A stretch of 64,000 nt of DNA, from contig JAUICH010000011.1 of the NCBI GenBank assembly GCA_030427505.1, positions 62,001 through 126,000 on the forward strand, given 5' to 3'. Positions 24,978 to 32,752 of this stretch are shown here, piece by piece. A model generated the notes under the pieces. That model worked only from the letters and a program-made list of their open reading frames with translations. It searched no databases and was not told where the DNA came from. How positions within the stretch are numbered: position 1 is the stretch's first letter; every line of letters starts with the position of its first letter. A program made the translations under genes and the position numbers. This DNA is from Verrucomicrobiia bacterium (lineage in GTDB: Bacteria; Verrucomicrobiota; Verrucomicrobiia; Verrucomicrobiales; DEV007).

Positions 24978-27377
24978 TCAGCTCTCTTTCTTCTTGGCGG
25001 CGGACTTCTCTTCCATCGCCTGACCGCTGGTATCGCCACGCCGCATCTGAAACGGCACGGAGTCCACGACCGCCTTCACGAGGCTATGGAAGTGGTAGTC
25101 GCTGGCTTCCACCTGCTTGGAGATCTCGTGAAGAGCCGGTTTGTCATAAAACTCCAGGCCGCGCCCCAGCGCATAGGTGAGCATGGCCTCGGAAAGTGCC
25201 TTCGTGAAAGCGGTGCGCTTTTCCTCCAGGAGGATCTTTTTCAACTCTCCCGGTCCCTGGAAACTTTCGCCCGTGTAAAGTTCGCCCGACGCGTCGATGG
25301 GCTGCCCGGCTTCCATGTCCCGCCAGGCGCCAACGCCGTCGAAGTTTTCCAGCCCGAACCCGATGGGGTCCATCCGCTTGTGGCAGGAGGCACAGAGGGG
25401 CATTTCCCGGTGTTTCTCCAGTTGCTGCCGCAGGGTGGCGTCTTTCATCTTCTTTCCGGATGACTCCAGTGGCGGAATTTCCACGTTGTCCGGCGGCGGC
25501 GGCGGCGGGCTGGCCAGGAAGTTTTCCAGGACCCAGTTTCCCCGGTTCACCGCGGAGGTCCGGGTCGGGTTGGAGGTAATGGTCAAGATGCTGCCGTGCG
25601 TAATCAGGCCGCCGCGCTGCTGCCGGGCCTTGCCGGTCAGAGCCACTTTCCGGATCTCGTTACCCTTCACGCCGTCCACCCCGTAGTGCTTGGCCAGGCG
25701 CTCGTTCAGGTAGGTATAGTCGGAGTCCAGGAACTCCAGGATGCTGCGGTTCTCCCGCATGATGCCTTCGAAGTATCGCTCGGTCTCGGCCCGCATGTCT
25801 TGCTTCAGCCGGTCATCCCAACCCTTGTATATCTGGCGGTCCGGGAAGGAGAGATCCAGGTTCCGGAGTTGCAGCCACTGTCCCGCGAAGTTCTTGGTCA
25901 GTTCCGATGCCTTGGAATCAGCCAGCATCCGGGTGATTTGCGCGTCCAGGTTTTTCCGCAGCTCATTTTTCTCCGCGAGCTTGCGGAGTTCCCCGTCCGG
26001 CATGGTGCTCCAGAGAAAGTAGGAAAGGCGGGAGGCCAGCGCGAATTCATCCACTTCGTGAACGGCCTTGGGATTGTTCGGGTCCGGCTGAACTTCCCCC
26101 CGGTAGAGGAAGTTTGGAGACACCAGCACGGCCTGGAGGGCAAGCTTGACGCCCGCGTCAAAGCTTCCGCCTTCCTTCCGCGCCATTTCGTAGAACTGGA
26201 GCAGGCGGCTCACTTCCTCGTCCTTCACCGGCCGGCGGTAGGCCCGGTAGGCAAAGGCTTTAACGATTTTCCGGGCCCGCTCCGGTTCCGGCATCTTGGG
26301 GTCTGGCGCCGCCTCGTAGAGCATCTTGTGGGACGCATTCGGAGACGGAATGGTGGGATTCTTCGGCCCATAGGTGGAGACATTTACCACCTTCAGGTTC
26401 CGGTCGCGCTGTTGGGGATCCTTTGCCTGGGGATCGTACGCGTCATTGGGAAAAGTGAACTGGATGGGGTTGTCCCCCGCCTTGAGATCCACTTCCATCA
26501 CGTAGGGTTTCGGCTTGCTGCGCGGGGTCTCTACCCGGAACTCCTTAGTGATGTCTTTGCCAATCCGGACCTGCATCAGCGGCCACTCGTTCTTGGCCGG
26601 ACTGCCCCCGGCCAGGATTTCCACGCGGTATTTCCCCGCCTGGCTCACCTTCAGGTTCGCGGCCACGGTACCGTTGCTGCTCAAGCTGCCGGTGCCGTTT
26701 TCCTTCTTGTCCACTCCCCGGAAGCTTTTCTCCTCCACCGTGATGCGCTGAGGCGGCGGCGGCGAAGTCACGATCACCCTGTCCATGATTATCCCGCTGG
26801 CCTTCACGTACCGTTCGAACAAGGCGGGCGAGAGCGTCAACACGTCGCCAATGTTGTCGAAACCGTAGCCCGTGTCGTCCTCCGGAAAGTCGTCCGCCGG
26901 CCGCAGGTCCAGGCCCACCAGGTCCCGGACGGTATTGTTGTATTCCTCCCGGTTCAGCCGGCGGATGGTGACCCGGCCCGGATCGGGATGCTTCGGGTCC
27001 AGTTTGAAAACCGCGCTCTCTATCCAGGCGATCAATTTTTCCCGTTCGGCGTCCGTGGGTTGCGCCTTGTCCGAGGGCGGCATGAGCAGGCCCTCCATAT
27101 TATGGTAGATGCCCTCCCACAACGGCTGGTCGGACAGCAACTCCTTGACCTCTTCATACTTATCCAGAGCCACGTTCCCCTTGTCCATGCCGTCGCCGTG
27201 GCAGTCATAGCAATATTCAAAGAGGATGGGCTCGATCTCCTTCTGGAAGTCCGGCGCCGCCGCCACGGTTCCTGGGCTCAAAAGAAGAAGTCCCCACGCC
27301 AGCACAACCGAAGCCCATACCCCAATGATGCCATTCTCCGAGCCAATACCGTCCGCTCTATTCATTCTAATAAACAT
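24978..27377 (-). CDS. DUF1587/DUF1595/DUF1592/DUF1588/DUF1585 planctomycete cytochrome protein
   Basis: 799 aa, exported (hydrophobic signal about residues 17-41). Domains in order: N-terminal cytochrome c segment with CYDCH (Cys56, Cys59, His60); DUF1587 from about residue 134 (VTIRRLNREEYNNTVRDL); a beta-sandwich, carbohydrate-binding-like insert at about 205-325; DUF1595 from about 362; DUF1592 from about 435; DUF1588 from about 585; a second heme motif CASCH near residue 660; DUF1585 at the C-terminus. This is the standard architecture paired with DUF1552, and its biochemical role is unknown. Two heme sites and a possible glycan-binding insert suggest electron transfer coupled to a bound polymer. 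Met5 (27365) is an equally good start. Confidence 0.93.
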   Translation of the reverse strand: MFIRMNRADGIGSENGIIGVWASVVLAWGLLLLSPGTVAAAPDFQKEIEPILFEYCYDCHGDGMDKGNVALDKYEEVKELLSDQPLWEGIYHNMEGLLMPPSDKAQPTDAEREKLIAWIESAVFKLDPKHPDPGRVTIRRLNREEYNNTVRDLVGLDLRPADDFPEDDTGYGFDNIGDVLTLSPALFERYVKASGIIMDRVIVTSPPPPQRITVEEKSFRGVDKKENGTGSLSSNGTVAANLKVSQAGKYRVEILAGGSPAKNEWPLMQVRIGKDITKEFRVETPRSKPKPYVMEVDLKAGDNPIQFTFPNDAYDPQAKDPQQRDRNLKVVNVSTYGPKNPTIPSPNASHKMLYEAAPDPKMPEPERARKIVKAFAYRAYRRPVKDEEVSRLLQFYEMARKEGGSFDAGVKLALQAVLVSPNFLYRGEVQPDPNNPKAVHEVDEFALASRLSYFLWSTMPDGELRKLAEKNELRKNLDAQITRMLADSKASELTKNFAGQWLQLRNLDLSFPDRQIYKGWDDRLKQDMRAETERYFEGIMRENRSILEFLDSDYTYLNERLAKHYGVDGVKGNEIRKVALTGKARQQRGGLITHGSILTITSNPTRTSAVNRGNWVLENFLASPPPPPPDNVEIPPLESSGKKMKDATLRQQLEKHREMPLCASCHKRMDPIGFGLENFDGVGAWRDMEAGQPIDASGELYTGESFQGPGELKKILLEEKRTAFTKALSEAMLTYALGRGLEFYDKPALHEISKQVEASDYHFHSLVKAVVDSVPFQMRRGDTSGQAMEEKSAAKKKES

Positions 27378-27580
27378 CCGTCTGAAACGTTGTTCTTACA
27401 GTAACACGATGACGCCATGCTCGCGTCTTCAACCTGAGACGCCCGCCAATCTGTTTTGCTCAATCCGATTTCACGGGTCTGGAAAATTTCCGCCACCTTC
27501 GCATCCATCACTTGCCTCCCCACAAAATTGTGACCTATGGTGCGCCGCCGCCGAACCTGGCCACCGTGAAATTCGGGAAT

Positions 27581-28075
27581 ATGAAATTTTCTTTCCGGCT
27601 CAATCTTTACTCGATTGGAACGCTCGCGGCAGTGGCGTTGACGCTTTCTTTCTTCGCGGGCTGCGAACGGCCCCAAGGACCCATGGCGGCACCCATCACC
27701 TTCGACGAAGAAGGGGTGCCGGACGCCCCCATGAAATTCGATGCGATCCCCACGCTGCCGGTGCGCCGCGTGCTCACGGACGTGGAAGGCCGCTCCGTGG
27801 AAGTAGACATCCTGAAACGGACGGCCGCTCATGTGACCGTGCTCCGGGTGTCGGACACCAAGGAATTCCAACTTCCCTTCAACCGGCTGAGCGAAGCAGA
27901 CCAGGCCTTCGTTTCCCGCCTGCCTCTCTCTGCCCCACCGGCGACGCCAAAAACGGAGAAGGCTCCCGAAGCCGAATCTCCTCAAACGCAGACGCGGACG
28001 CAATCTCATCAGGCCTGGATCGAGGTCGCGGACGCAATGGCTTTCCGCCCTGGGAAACGAAACGGAGTCCTTTGA
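27581..28075 (+). CDS. SHD1-like domain lipoprotein, paralog 1
   Basis: 164 aa from the ATG at 27581, which opens a lipoprotein signal ending LSFFAGC; the frame is open 69 bases further upstream but without signal character. The single domain (RRVLTDVEGRSVEVDIL ... LPFNRLSEADQAFV) matches the SLA1 homology domain 1 pattern widespread in planctomycete and verrucomicrobial exported proteins: a D/S-x-x-G-R strand, a substituted core, then a LSExD.xFV helix. The C-terminal 40 residues are Pro/Thr/Gln-rich. The function of bacterial SHD1 proteins is not established. A paralog lies 169 bases downstream on the same strand, and the domain also appears fused to a cytochrome at 52506-53114. Confidence 0.8.
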   Translation: MKFSFRLNLYSIGTLAAVALTLSFFAGCERPQGPMAAPITFDEEGVPDAPMKFDAIPTLPVRRVLTDVEGRSVEVDILKRTAAHVTVLRVSDTKEFQLPFNRLSEADQAFVSRLPLSAPPATPKTEKAPEAESPQTQTRTQSHQAWIEVADAMAFRPGKRNGVL

Positions 28076-28244
28076 CCCCGGGCTGCGGACGAAGGAACTC
28101 ACTCCAACAGACCTGAATCGCCCGAACAAAAGCCTCACCATGCAGCGTTCCGAAATTGATGCCCACCGCTTTTGGAACGGCCCGGATTTTTAGGCCGATA
28201 AGGTTTGCCAATCGCTGCCGCTTTTTTACATCTTCTTTAACGAC

Positions 28245-28790
28245 ATGAGAACGACCCGCAAATCCTTGGTTTCCGCATTGCTAACCACCGCGTTTGCCGT
28301 CTCGCTGGCGATGGCGCCTTCAGCCTGCAAAAAGCCGGAAGATGCAGTGGAGGTGCCGGAAGAGGCGTCCTTTGACTCCGTTCCAACGCTGCCCGCCCGG
28401 CGCCTCCTTACGGATGTAGAGGGACGCACCCTGAAGGCCGACATCCTGAAACGCAACAAGGGCACCATCACCATCCTCCGTATTTCCGACTCCAAGGTTT
28501 TCGACCTGCCGATCAACCGCTTGAGCGAACGGGACCAGGAATTTGTGAACCGGATTCCGCTTTCGGAGCCCGCCAGAAAGCCAAAGGAAACCCATGCTTA
28601 CATCACAAACCGGCAAGCCAGCATCGATAAACTGGCCGAACAGATCCGGCTTCTGGAACTCGAATCGGAAGGGATGGAACCCGAGTCCATGCCGTGGAGA
28701 AACCTCCGAAAACAGATCGATTCGCTGAATAAGGAGATGAACAAACTGAATTTGGACATCGAAAAGTACAAGCTCGACAAGGGCCTGTAA
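28245..28790 (+). CDS. SHD1-like domain lipoprotein with coiled coil, paralog 2
   Basis: 181 aa. Lipoprotein signal with a lipobox-like APSAC at the cleavage site. Residues about 40-110 are an SHD1-like domain nearly collinear with the upstream paralog (PTLPARRLLTDVEGRTLKAD, LPINRLSERDQEFVNRIPLS), so the two arose by duplication. Here the Pro-rich tail of paralog 1 is replaced by a charged helical C-terminus, about residues 115-181, with heptad spacing of Leu and Ile (KLAEQIRLLELESEG, LRKQIDSLNKEMNKL), probably a coiled coil. No enzyme motif is present; binding or scaffold roles are possible. Confidence 0.82.
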   Translation: MRTTRKSLVSALLTTAFAVSLAMAPSACKKPEDAVEVPEEASFDSVPTLPARRLLTDVEGRTLKADILKRNKGTITILRISDSKVFDLPINRLSERDQEFVNRIPLSEPARKPKETHAYITNRQASIDKLAEQIRLLELESEGMEPESMPWRNLRKQIDSLNKEMNKLNLDIEKYKLDKGL

Positions 28791-28982
28791 TCTGGTTCGG
28801 CGAAAATAGCCTTCTTCACTCTCCCCCGGCACTGAGGAAAATTCCGGAATTGGCCGGCGGGAGAACCGGGCCTTAGACGGCCTCGCCTGTTTCCTCTTTC
28901 AGGGCAGCAACGCTGGAATTTCTGATCTGGCGTGCGTTTCTCGCTGGTAATCGCAAGCCCAATTCGAGTAATAGCATAGGGC

Positions 28983-29918
28983 ATGGCGGCTCTCCGAGGC
29001 GTTTATCCTGTCTTTCAAACTCCCTATCTTGACAACGGCGCGGTCGATTTCGATACGCTGGATAAAGAAGTCGATTGGCTTTTCTCCAATGGCGCACAGG
29101 GCGTGGTCATGGCCATTGTGTCTGAGGTGCTTCGCCTTTCCGCCGACGAGCGCGACGAGATAGCGGAGCGTGTTTGTGCCCGGTCGAAGGACAGAGGAGA
29201 GGTCATCATTTCCGTGGGCGCGGAGAGCACCCGGGCCGCCATCATGCGGGCGAGAGTCGCGGAGGCCGTGGGCGCCACGGCCGTGATGGCCATTCCCCCG
29301 GTGGCCCGGCTGATCAATGAAGCCCAGCTCTTCGAATACTTCAGCGGCTTGATCGAAAACGTGGGCATGCCCCTCATCGTCCAGGACGCCAGCAGCTACG
29401 TGGGAAGACCTCTCTCCACCGCCCTGTTAACCCGTTTGCTGAACCAGTACGGACCGGAAAGGGTGCTTTTCAAACCGGAAACCCAGCCTTTGGGGCAGAA
29501 GTTGACTGAGTTGCGTGAGGCCACGGACGGCGCGGCCAGGGTCTTTGAGGGATCCGGGGGTCTTTCCCTGGTGGATGCCTACCGGAGAAAAATCGTGGTG
29601 GGCAGCATGCCGGGCGCCGACCTCATCCAGGCCCAGGTGGCGCTCTGGGAAGCCCTCACCACGGGGAACGAAAAACGTATCTACGAAATCCACCTGCCGC
29701 TTCTGGCACTGGTGTCGCTCCAGGTCCAAGGCGGACTGGATGGCTTTCTGGCGGTGGAAAAATACCTCCTGCGGAAGCAGGGCATCTTCCCGAATACCAT
29801 CGTTCGCGGACCGGTGGCCTATCAATTGGACGAAGAAACCCGGCAGGAAGTGGACCGGCTTTTCGCCCTGCTTGGCAAAGCCCTGGAACCCACCCGGGCG
29901 GAGATGGCGGGCGTTTGA
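28983..29918 (+). CDS. DapA-like (dihydrodipicolinate synthase family) aldolase
   Basis: 311 aa TIM-barrel class I aldolase. The Schiff-base lysine is Lys164 in VLFKPET, at the usual position for the family (161 in E. coli DapA), and Tyr139 (DASSYVG) takes the place of the catalytic tyrosine. The motif that gives DapA its specificity (YNxP) is not conserved, so true DHDPS activity is unlikely; family members include N-acetylneuraminate lyase and 2-keto-3-deoxy-sugar-acid aldolases. With an L-fucose-dehydrogenase-like SDR and sialidase-like genes in the window, a 2-keto-3-deoxy-acid or sialic-acid-type substrate is a reasonable guess. Apparently a single gene. Confidence 0.87.
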   Translation: MAALRGVYPVFQTPYLDNGAVDFDTLDKEVDWLFSNGAQGVVMAIVSEVLRLSADERDEIAERVCARSKDRGEVIISVGAESTRAAIMRARVAEAVGATAVMAIPPVARLINEAQLFEYFSGLIENVGMPLIVQDASSYVGRPLSTALLTRLLNQYGPERVLFKPETQPLGQKLTELREATDGAARVFEGSGGLSLVDAYRRKIVVGSMPGADLIQAQVALWEALTTGNEKRIYEIHLPLLALVSLQVQGGLDGFLAVEKYLLRKQGIFPNTIVRGPVAYQLDEETRQEVDRLFALLGKALEPTRAEMAGV

Positions 29919-30124
29919 GCTGGCTTCCCCCGAGCAATCATGGGGTCCTCCTCAAGGTTTGCGTGTCAGGAAACTCCCCTGAACCGCGATTCGTAACCTG
30001 ACATAGCAACCCGGGATGCGTTCGCGGGAAGGACCCGCTTCAACTGACAGTTGAAATAGGAATGCAATCTGCTTTACTCCTGCTGACTGTATTCGATCCC
30101 GGAGCATTTTCACCCACCGGGCCC

Positions 30125-31414
30125 ATGAAGACGCCAAGACTTCTTGATGCAGAACATATCCGGGGATTCACCCGGGTCCCCACCACTCGCAACCTGTTCT
30201 CTCTTGCTCTCGACTACCTCACGGCGGCGGGCGCCATCGCCGGTGTCGTCTGGTTCTGGCGGTTTCTCGTGGACCATGGCCACAGCCGTTGGTGGATTTT
30301 ACCGGTCTGGTTCATCGGCATCCTGATTGTTGGCGTTGCCCAACACCGGCTGGCCATGATGGGGCACGAGTCGTCCCACAACCTGCTAGCCAAAAACCGC
30401 AAGCTGAACGACGTGCTCTCCGAACTGCTCTGCTTTTTCCCTCTCTTCAGTTCGCTGGTCATGTACCGGAATAAGCACACCGGACATCACCTCCATCCCA
30501 ACGACCCGGAGAGAGACCCCAACCTGGCCAACGGAAAAGAGGAAGCGCTCTTCGCCAAATTCCCGATGCCGAAGCGTTCCTTCATCTACCGCTACTATCT
30601 GGGTCTCTTTTGGCCGCCGGTCATCCTGGTGAACTTGAAAGATCTCTTCATCGTCATGACTCTGGGCTCGGGACTGTCCCCGGTGCCGGACCGGATGGGC
30701 CAGATGGAAGACCACCCGCACAAGAAGAACACCCGCCGGATCTCCGGGCTCCCCACCCTGCTGGGGATTGGCTACTTCATCGCCTTGTTCGCCGCGACCT
30801 TCATGTCAGCACGGACGGGCAGTGCATGGACCTTGCTGCTCGGTCCCCTGGCGGTTTACGCGGCCGCCCTCGCCGTCTGGAGCTTTTTACCCAAGCGAAT
30901 GTTCGAGACCAAGGCCCGGCTGGCCTATTCGCAAAAAGCCAATGCCCTGCTGCGGCTGAGCTATTTCTCCCTGCTCTTCTGGGCCACCGGTTGGGTCCGG
31001 TTCGCCACGGGCCACACCCTTCTGCCCTGGTTCCTGGCTCTGTGGGTGGTTCCCCTGATCTACACGTTTCCTTACCTGATGCTGCTGCGGGAGATCTATC
31101 AGCATGCCAACGCCGGAAAAGGTGCTTTGGACAATTCCCGCATCATTCACGCGGACCCATTCACCCGCTGGGCGCTGCTTTCCTACGGAAACGACTACCA
31201 CCTCATCCACCACCTTTATCCAAACATTCCCCACCACCAGCTGCGCCCCGCCCACGAACTGCTGATGCGGGAGTCACAGGACTACCGCACTGAAGTCTGC
31301 GAAACCTTTGGCACGGTCCGGGCGAAACCCACGACAAAGGATGAGCCGGACGCCCACACGCCAGCCCCCACCCTACTGGACTCACTGGCCCAGAGCCGCC
31401 AGCGGACTGCTTGA
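30125..31414 (+). CDS. Membrane fatty acid desaturase
   Basis: 429 aa from the ATG at 30125; the frame is open 63 bases upstream but the extra residues fit poorly. Four or more membrane segments surround three histidine clusters that would hold the di-iron centre: GHESSH (near residue 80), HTGHH (near 118) and HLIHHLYPNIPHH (near 360). This is the arrangement of fatty acid desaturases and related hydroxylases (PF00487), which introduce double bonds or hydroxyls into acyl chains or carotenoids using oxygen. The middle region between clusters two and three (about 235 residues) is of normal length. Sequence alone does not give regiospecificity; a carotenoid or sphingolipid hydroxylase is the main alternative. 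Confidence 0.88.
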   Translation: MKTPRLLDAEHIRGFTRVPTTRNLFSLALDYLTAAGAIAGVVWFWRFLVDHGHSRWWILPVWFIGILIVGVAQHRLAMMGHESSHNLLAKNRKLNDVLSELLCFFPLFSSLVMYRNKHTGHHLHPNDPERDPNLANGKEEALFAKFPMPKRSFIYRYYLGLFWPPVILVNLKDLFIVMTLGSGLSPVPDRMGQMEDHPHKKNTRRISGLPTLLGIGYFIALFAATFMSARTGSAWTLLLGPLAVYAAALAVWSFLPKRMFETKARLAYSQKANALLRLSYFSLLFWATGWVRFATGHTLLPWFLALWVVPLIYTFPYLMLLREIYQHANAGKGALDNSRIIHADPFTRWALLSYGNDYHLIHHLYPNIPHHQLRPAHELLMRESQDYRTEVCETFGTVRAKPTTKDEPDAHTPAPTLLDSLAQSRQRTA

Positions 31415-31458
31415 GCGACCCCGGCGGCGTTTCTACCCGAGCAAAGGCGGACCCCGCC

Positions 31459-32688
31459 TTACTCAGCCGGGACCAGGCGAAAGATCTTGCCCGTCCATCC
31501 CAAGACCAGCGGCTCGCCCTGGTTGTCGGGACAGAACGCGGTCGGCTGGACGGTAATGTTGGAAAGGTCTTCGTCCTTATGCAGGACATGGTTGGCGGTG
31601 ACTTTCTCCGCGGCCGGGTCGTAGCGCAGCGCCCAGAGGGTTCCCAGCTTCCAGTCTCCATACAGGAAGCACCCCTTCAGGGCCGGAATCGCTTGGCCGC
31701 GATACACGAAACCGCCCGTGATGCTGAGGCCCTGGCTCCGGTCGTACTCGTGGATGGGATCGATGAAGGCCACGCCTTTGGGCACGTCGTTCTTTCTCCC
31801 CAGCGCTTCCATCAAAGCGGCGCGGCCCAGAAATTCGTGAAACCCTTCCCGGAATTCCCAGCCGTAGTTTCCGCCGTTCTGGATGACGTTGATCTCTTCG
31901 TAAAGATCCTGGCCCACGTCCGCCAGATAAAAGACGCCCGTCTCCGTGTCGATGCTGGCGCCCCAGGGATTGCGCAGCCCATAGGCGTAAATCTCAGGAC
32001 AGGCCAGCGGCAGGTCCACGAAAGGATTATCCGCCGGAATGCCGTATTCGCGGCCTTCGGAACGGCTGTTCACGTCAATACGCAGGACCTTGCCGTTCCA
32101 ACGGGTGAGCTTCTGCGGTAGCTGAAAAACGCCATTCTTCAGGCCGCCGTCACCCACGCAGATGTAGAGAAACCCATCCGGTCCGAAGAAAAGGTTCCCG
32201 GAATTGTGGTTCCATTCCGGCTGCTGGATCTCCATGAAGATCCGCTCGGTGGAAAGATCCGCCTTGGAAGGATCGGACTCGGAAGCCTGGAACTCACTGA
32301 CGACCGTGCGCTTGGGGCCTTGCTGGGAATAGGTGACGTAGAACTTCCGGTTGGTGGCAAAGTCAGGGTGAAAGGCCAGGCCGAGGAGCCCTTCTTCAAA
32401 GTCCTTCTCCGCCAGGGGCTGGCGGTCTGAAAATTCCAGAAACACCTGAGCTTCCGAGCCGCTCTCGTCTTCCGGCAGTATCTTGATCTGTCCGGTCTGT
32501 TCCACCAAAAAACGGCGCCCGGTGCCATCCGGCGGAATGACCAGGCTGACGGGCCGTTCGATGGTCAAGTTAGTGTAAATAGGCTCCAACTTAACTTTCG
32601 GCGCGTCTTCGGCGTGACCGCGGTTGGACAGGTTGATGGACAGGACAAGCGCGATGACGCCAGCAACGAGGGGTCGATTCCGATTCAT
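31459..32688 (-). CDS. Soluble PQQ-type glucose/sorbosone dehydrogenase (GSDH) family protein
   Basis: 409 aa from the ATG at 32686-32688, which opens a signal peptide (MNRNRPLVAGVIALVLSINL) ending near GHAED; an upstream in-frame start would add 26 non-signal residues. The mature protein is a six-bladed propeller of the GSDH family (PF07995): RFLVEQTGQIKIL, EEGLLGLAFHPDF, PEWNHNSGNLFFGPDG, ICVGDGG and PEIYAYGLRNPWG are standard blade motifs. Members oxidise aldose sugars with PQQ, though many lack proven activity. Faces a PVC-type dehydrogenase-cytochrome gene across a 64-base shared upstream region, so the two are probably co-regulated and could be donor and electron acceptor. Confidence 0.9.
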   Translation of the reverse strand: MNRNRPLVAGVIALVLSINLSNRGHAEDAPKVKLEPIYTNLTIERPVSLVIPPDGTGRRFLVEQTGQIKILPEDESGSEAQVFLEFSDRQPLAEKDFEEGLLGLAFHPDFATNRKFYVTYSQQGPKRTVVSEFQASESDPSKADLSTERIFMEIQQPEWNHNSGNLFFGPDGFLYICVGDGGLKNGVFQLPQKLTRWNGKVLRIDVNSRSEGREYGIPADNPFVDLPLACPEIYAYGLRNPWGASIDTETGVFYLADVGQDLYEEINVIQNGGNYGWEFREGFHEFLGRAALMEALGRKNDVPKGVAFIDPIHEYDRSQGLSITGGFVYRGQAIPALKGCFLYGDWKLGTLWALRYDPAAEKVTANHVLHKDEDLSNITVQPTAFCPDNQGEPLVLGWTGKIFRLVPAE

Positions 32689-32752
32689 TTTGGGGCAGTA
32701 TAGGGTCTTTTTAGAACTGGGGGCAGCCTCTATTGTCCCTGTCCAACCACTG
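32689..32752. promoter_or_regulatory. Short divergent control region (GSDH / PVC dehydrogenase)
   Basis: Only 64 bases separate the two divergent start codons, so both promoters must overlap here or within the coding ends. TATAGG (32698-32703) is one -10-like hexamer on the plus strand; no convincing -35 was seen. The arrangement implies joint control. Confidence 0.4.

Noticed and set aside
25596-27404. 602-codon frame opposite the DUF1592 gene, and a 570-codon one at 55428-57140 opposite DUF1501
   Set aside because: Shadow frames caused by codon bias; no signal peptide or domain.
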